64,000 nucleotides of DNA from Gemmata palustris (lineage in GTDB: Bacteria > Planctomycetota > Planctomycetia > Gemmatales > Gemmataceae). Shown here piece after piece: positions 63,793 through 64,000 of the stretch. Numbering within the stretch: the first letter of the stretch is position 1; each line of letters begins with the position of its first letter. Location: positions 6,587,299 through 6,651,298 of the forward strand of contig NZ_JAGKQQ010000001.1 of NCBI RefSeq assembly GCF_017939745.1. Reading direction: 5' to 3'. Made by a program: the position numbers and the translations under genes. The notes under the pieces were generated by a model. The model did not search any database, was not told the DNA's origin, and was given only the letters and a program-made list of their open reading frames with translations.

Positions 63793-64000
63793 ACCCGCCA
63801 GCGACAATTAGATGAAGGGATCGGGGGCGCGATCGCCGGATGTGAATACCTTACCACCCGCGCGCCGGGCACGCAACCATGAGGGTCAGCAGTCGGAAGC
63901 AAGAGGCGGGCCAAAACGGGCTCGCAACACACGGAAGGCGCCCGGCGCGGGCCGCGATTCGGCACCCGCTGGGCGGTTTCACTCTAATTCCCGTTATCTG

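Noticed and set aside
62401-63882. A ~493-codon plus-strand frame opposite the Ser/Thr kinase
   Set aside because: The kinase motifs (HRDIKPTN, VAVK) are on the minus strand; the plus-strand frame has only GC-driven composition.

Overview
The window looks like chromosome from a planctomycete of the Gemmata type (Gemmataceae). The evidence is high GC, N-terminal zinc-ribbon plus single-helix proteins, a BBP7 outer-membrane barrel, an LE-x-R-x-x-P export-type N-terminus, a sulfatase, DUF1501/DUF1080/DUF1549-DUF1553 gene sets, Tat-exported oxidoreductases and PQQ-like beta-propellers. I saw no rRNA, tRNA, CRISPR array, integrase, transposase or prophage genes. The left edge cuts mnmA.

Layout. 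1-6.6 kb: mnmA (partial), a CysK-like enzyme, a zinc-ribbon membrane protein, a Usp-led two-gene operon, a BBP7 barrel and a DUF1579 protein. 6.8-8.9 kb: a compact restriction-modification pair, a beta-class DNA methyltransferase overlapping a NotI-like nuclease, bracketed by two intrinsic terminators. 9.0-10.8 kb: a receiver-less sigma-54 activator followed 3 nt later by precorrin-2 dehydrogenase. 11.1-16.8 kb: a membrane protein with a YfaP-like domain, a von Willebrand A (VWA) protein with an intact metal site, and a degenerate-VWA/PP2C phosphatase, which resembles a TerY-type phospho-signalling set. 16.8-28.8 kb: exported catabolic genes (Gfo/Idh/MocA oxidoreductase, GH32, tandem GDPD, sulfatase-sialidase fusion, two beta-propellers). 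28.9-32.1 kb: a reductase/dehydrogenase cluster (nitroreductase, zinc alcohol dehydrogenase, flavodoxin-like protein, SDR).

32.3-37.2 kb: a SWIM/ATP-dependent ligase/WGR protein, an RTX-like protein, a VOC protein and an RNA ligase. 37.4-43.0 kb: a planctomycete PSD1-DUF1080-DUF1501 operon. 43.0-47.6 kb: an esterase, a HAD phosphatase fused to a HerA/FtsK-like ATPase, a ROK kinase and a lipoprotein. 47.9-50.3 kb: a 2OG-Fe(II) oxygenase and a FixL/FixJ-like pair. 50.4-59.7 kb: a nitrate-assimilation operon (cobA, nirB, nirD, nasA, nasB-like, narK) behind a good sigma-54 promoter and closed by two hairpins. 59.8-64 kb: a TPR protein, an uncharacterised protein and a Ser/Thr kinase with a C-terminal receiver-like domain.

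Intergenic DNA is unusually rich in long inverted repeats (stems of 26 to 52 bp with loops of about 50 nt), polypurine/polypyrimidine mirror elements and C/G-rich palindromes. One cluster of the palindromes lies in frame inside the sulfatase-sialidase gene and encodes its linker. The best leads are that in-frame repeat, the HAD-HerA fusion, the VWA/PP2C/YfaP set, the SWIM-ligase-WGR protein and the NotI-like restriction system. All calls come from reading motifs by eye; no database search was run.
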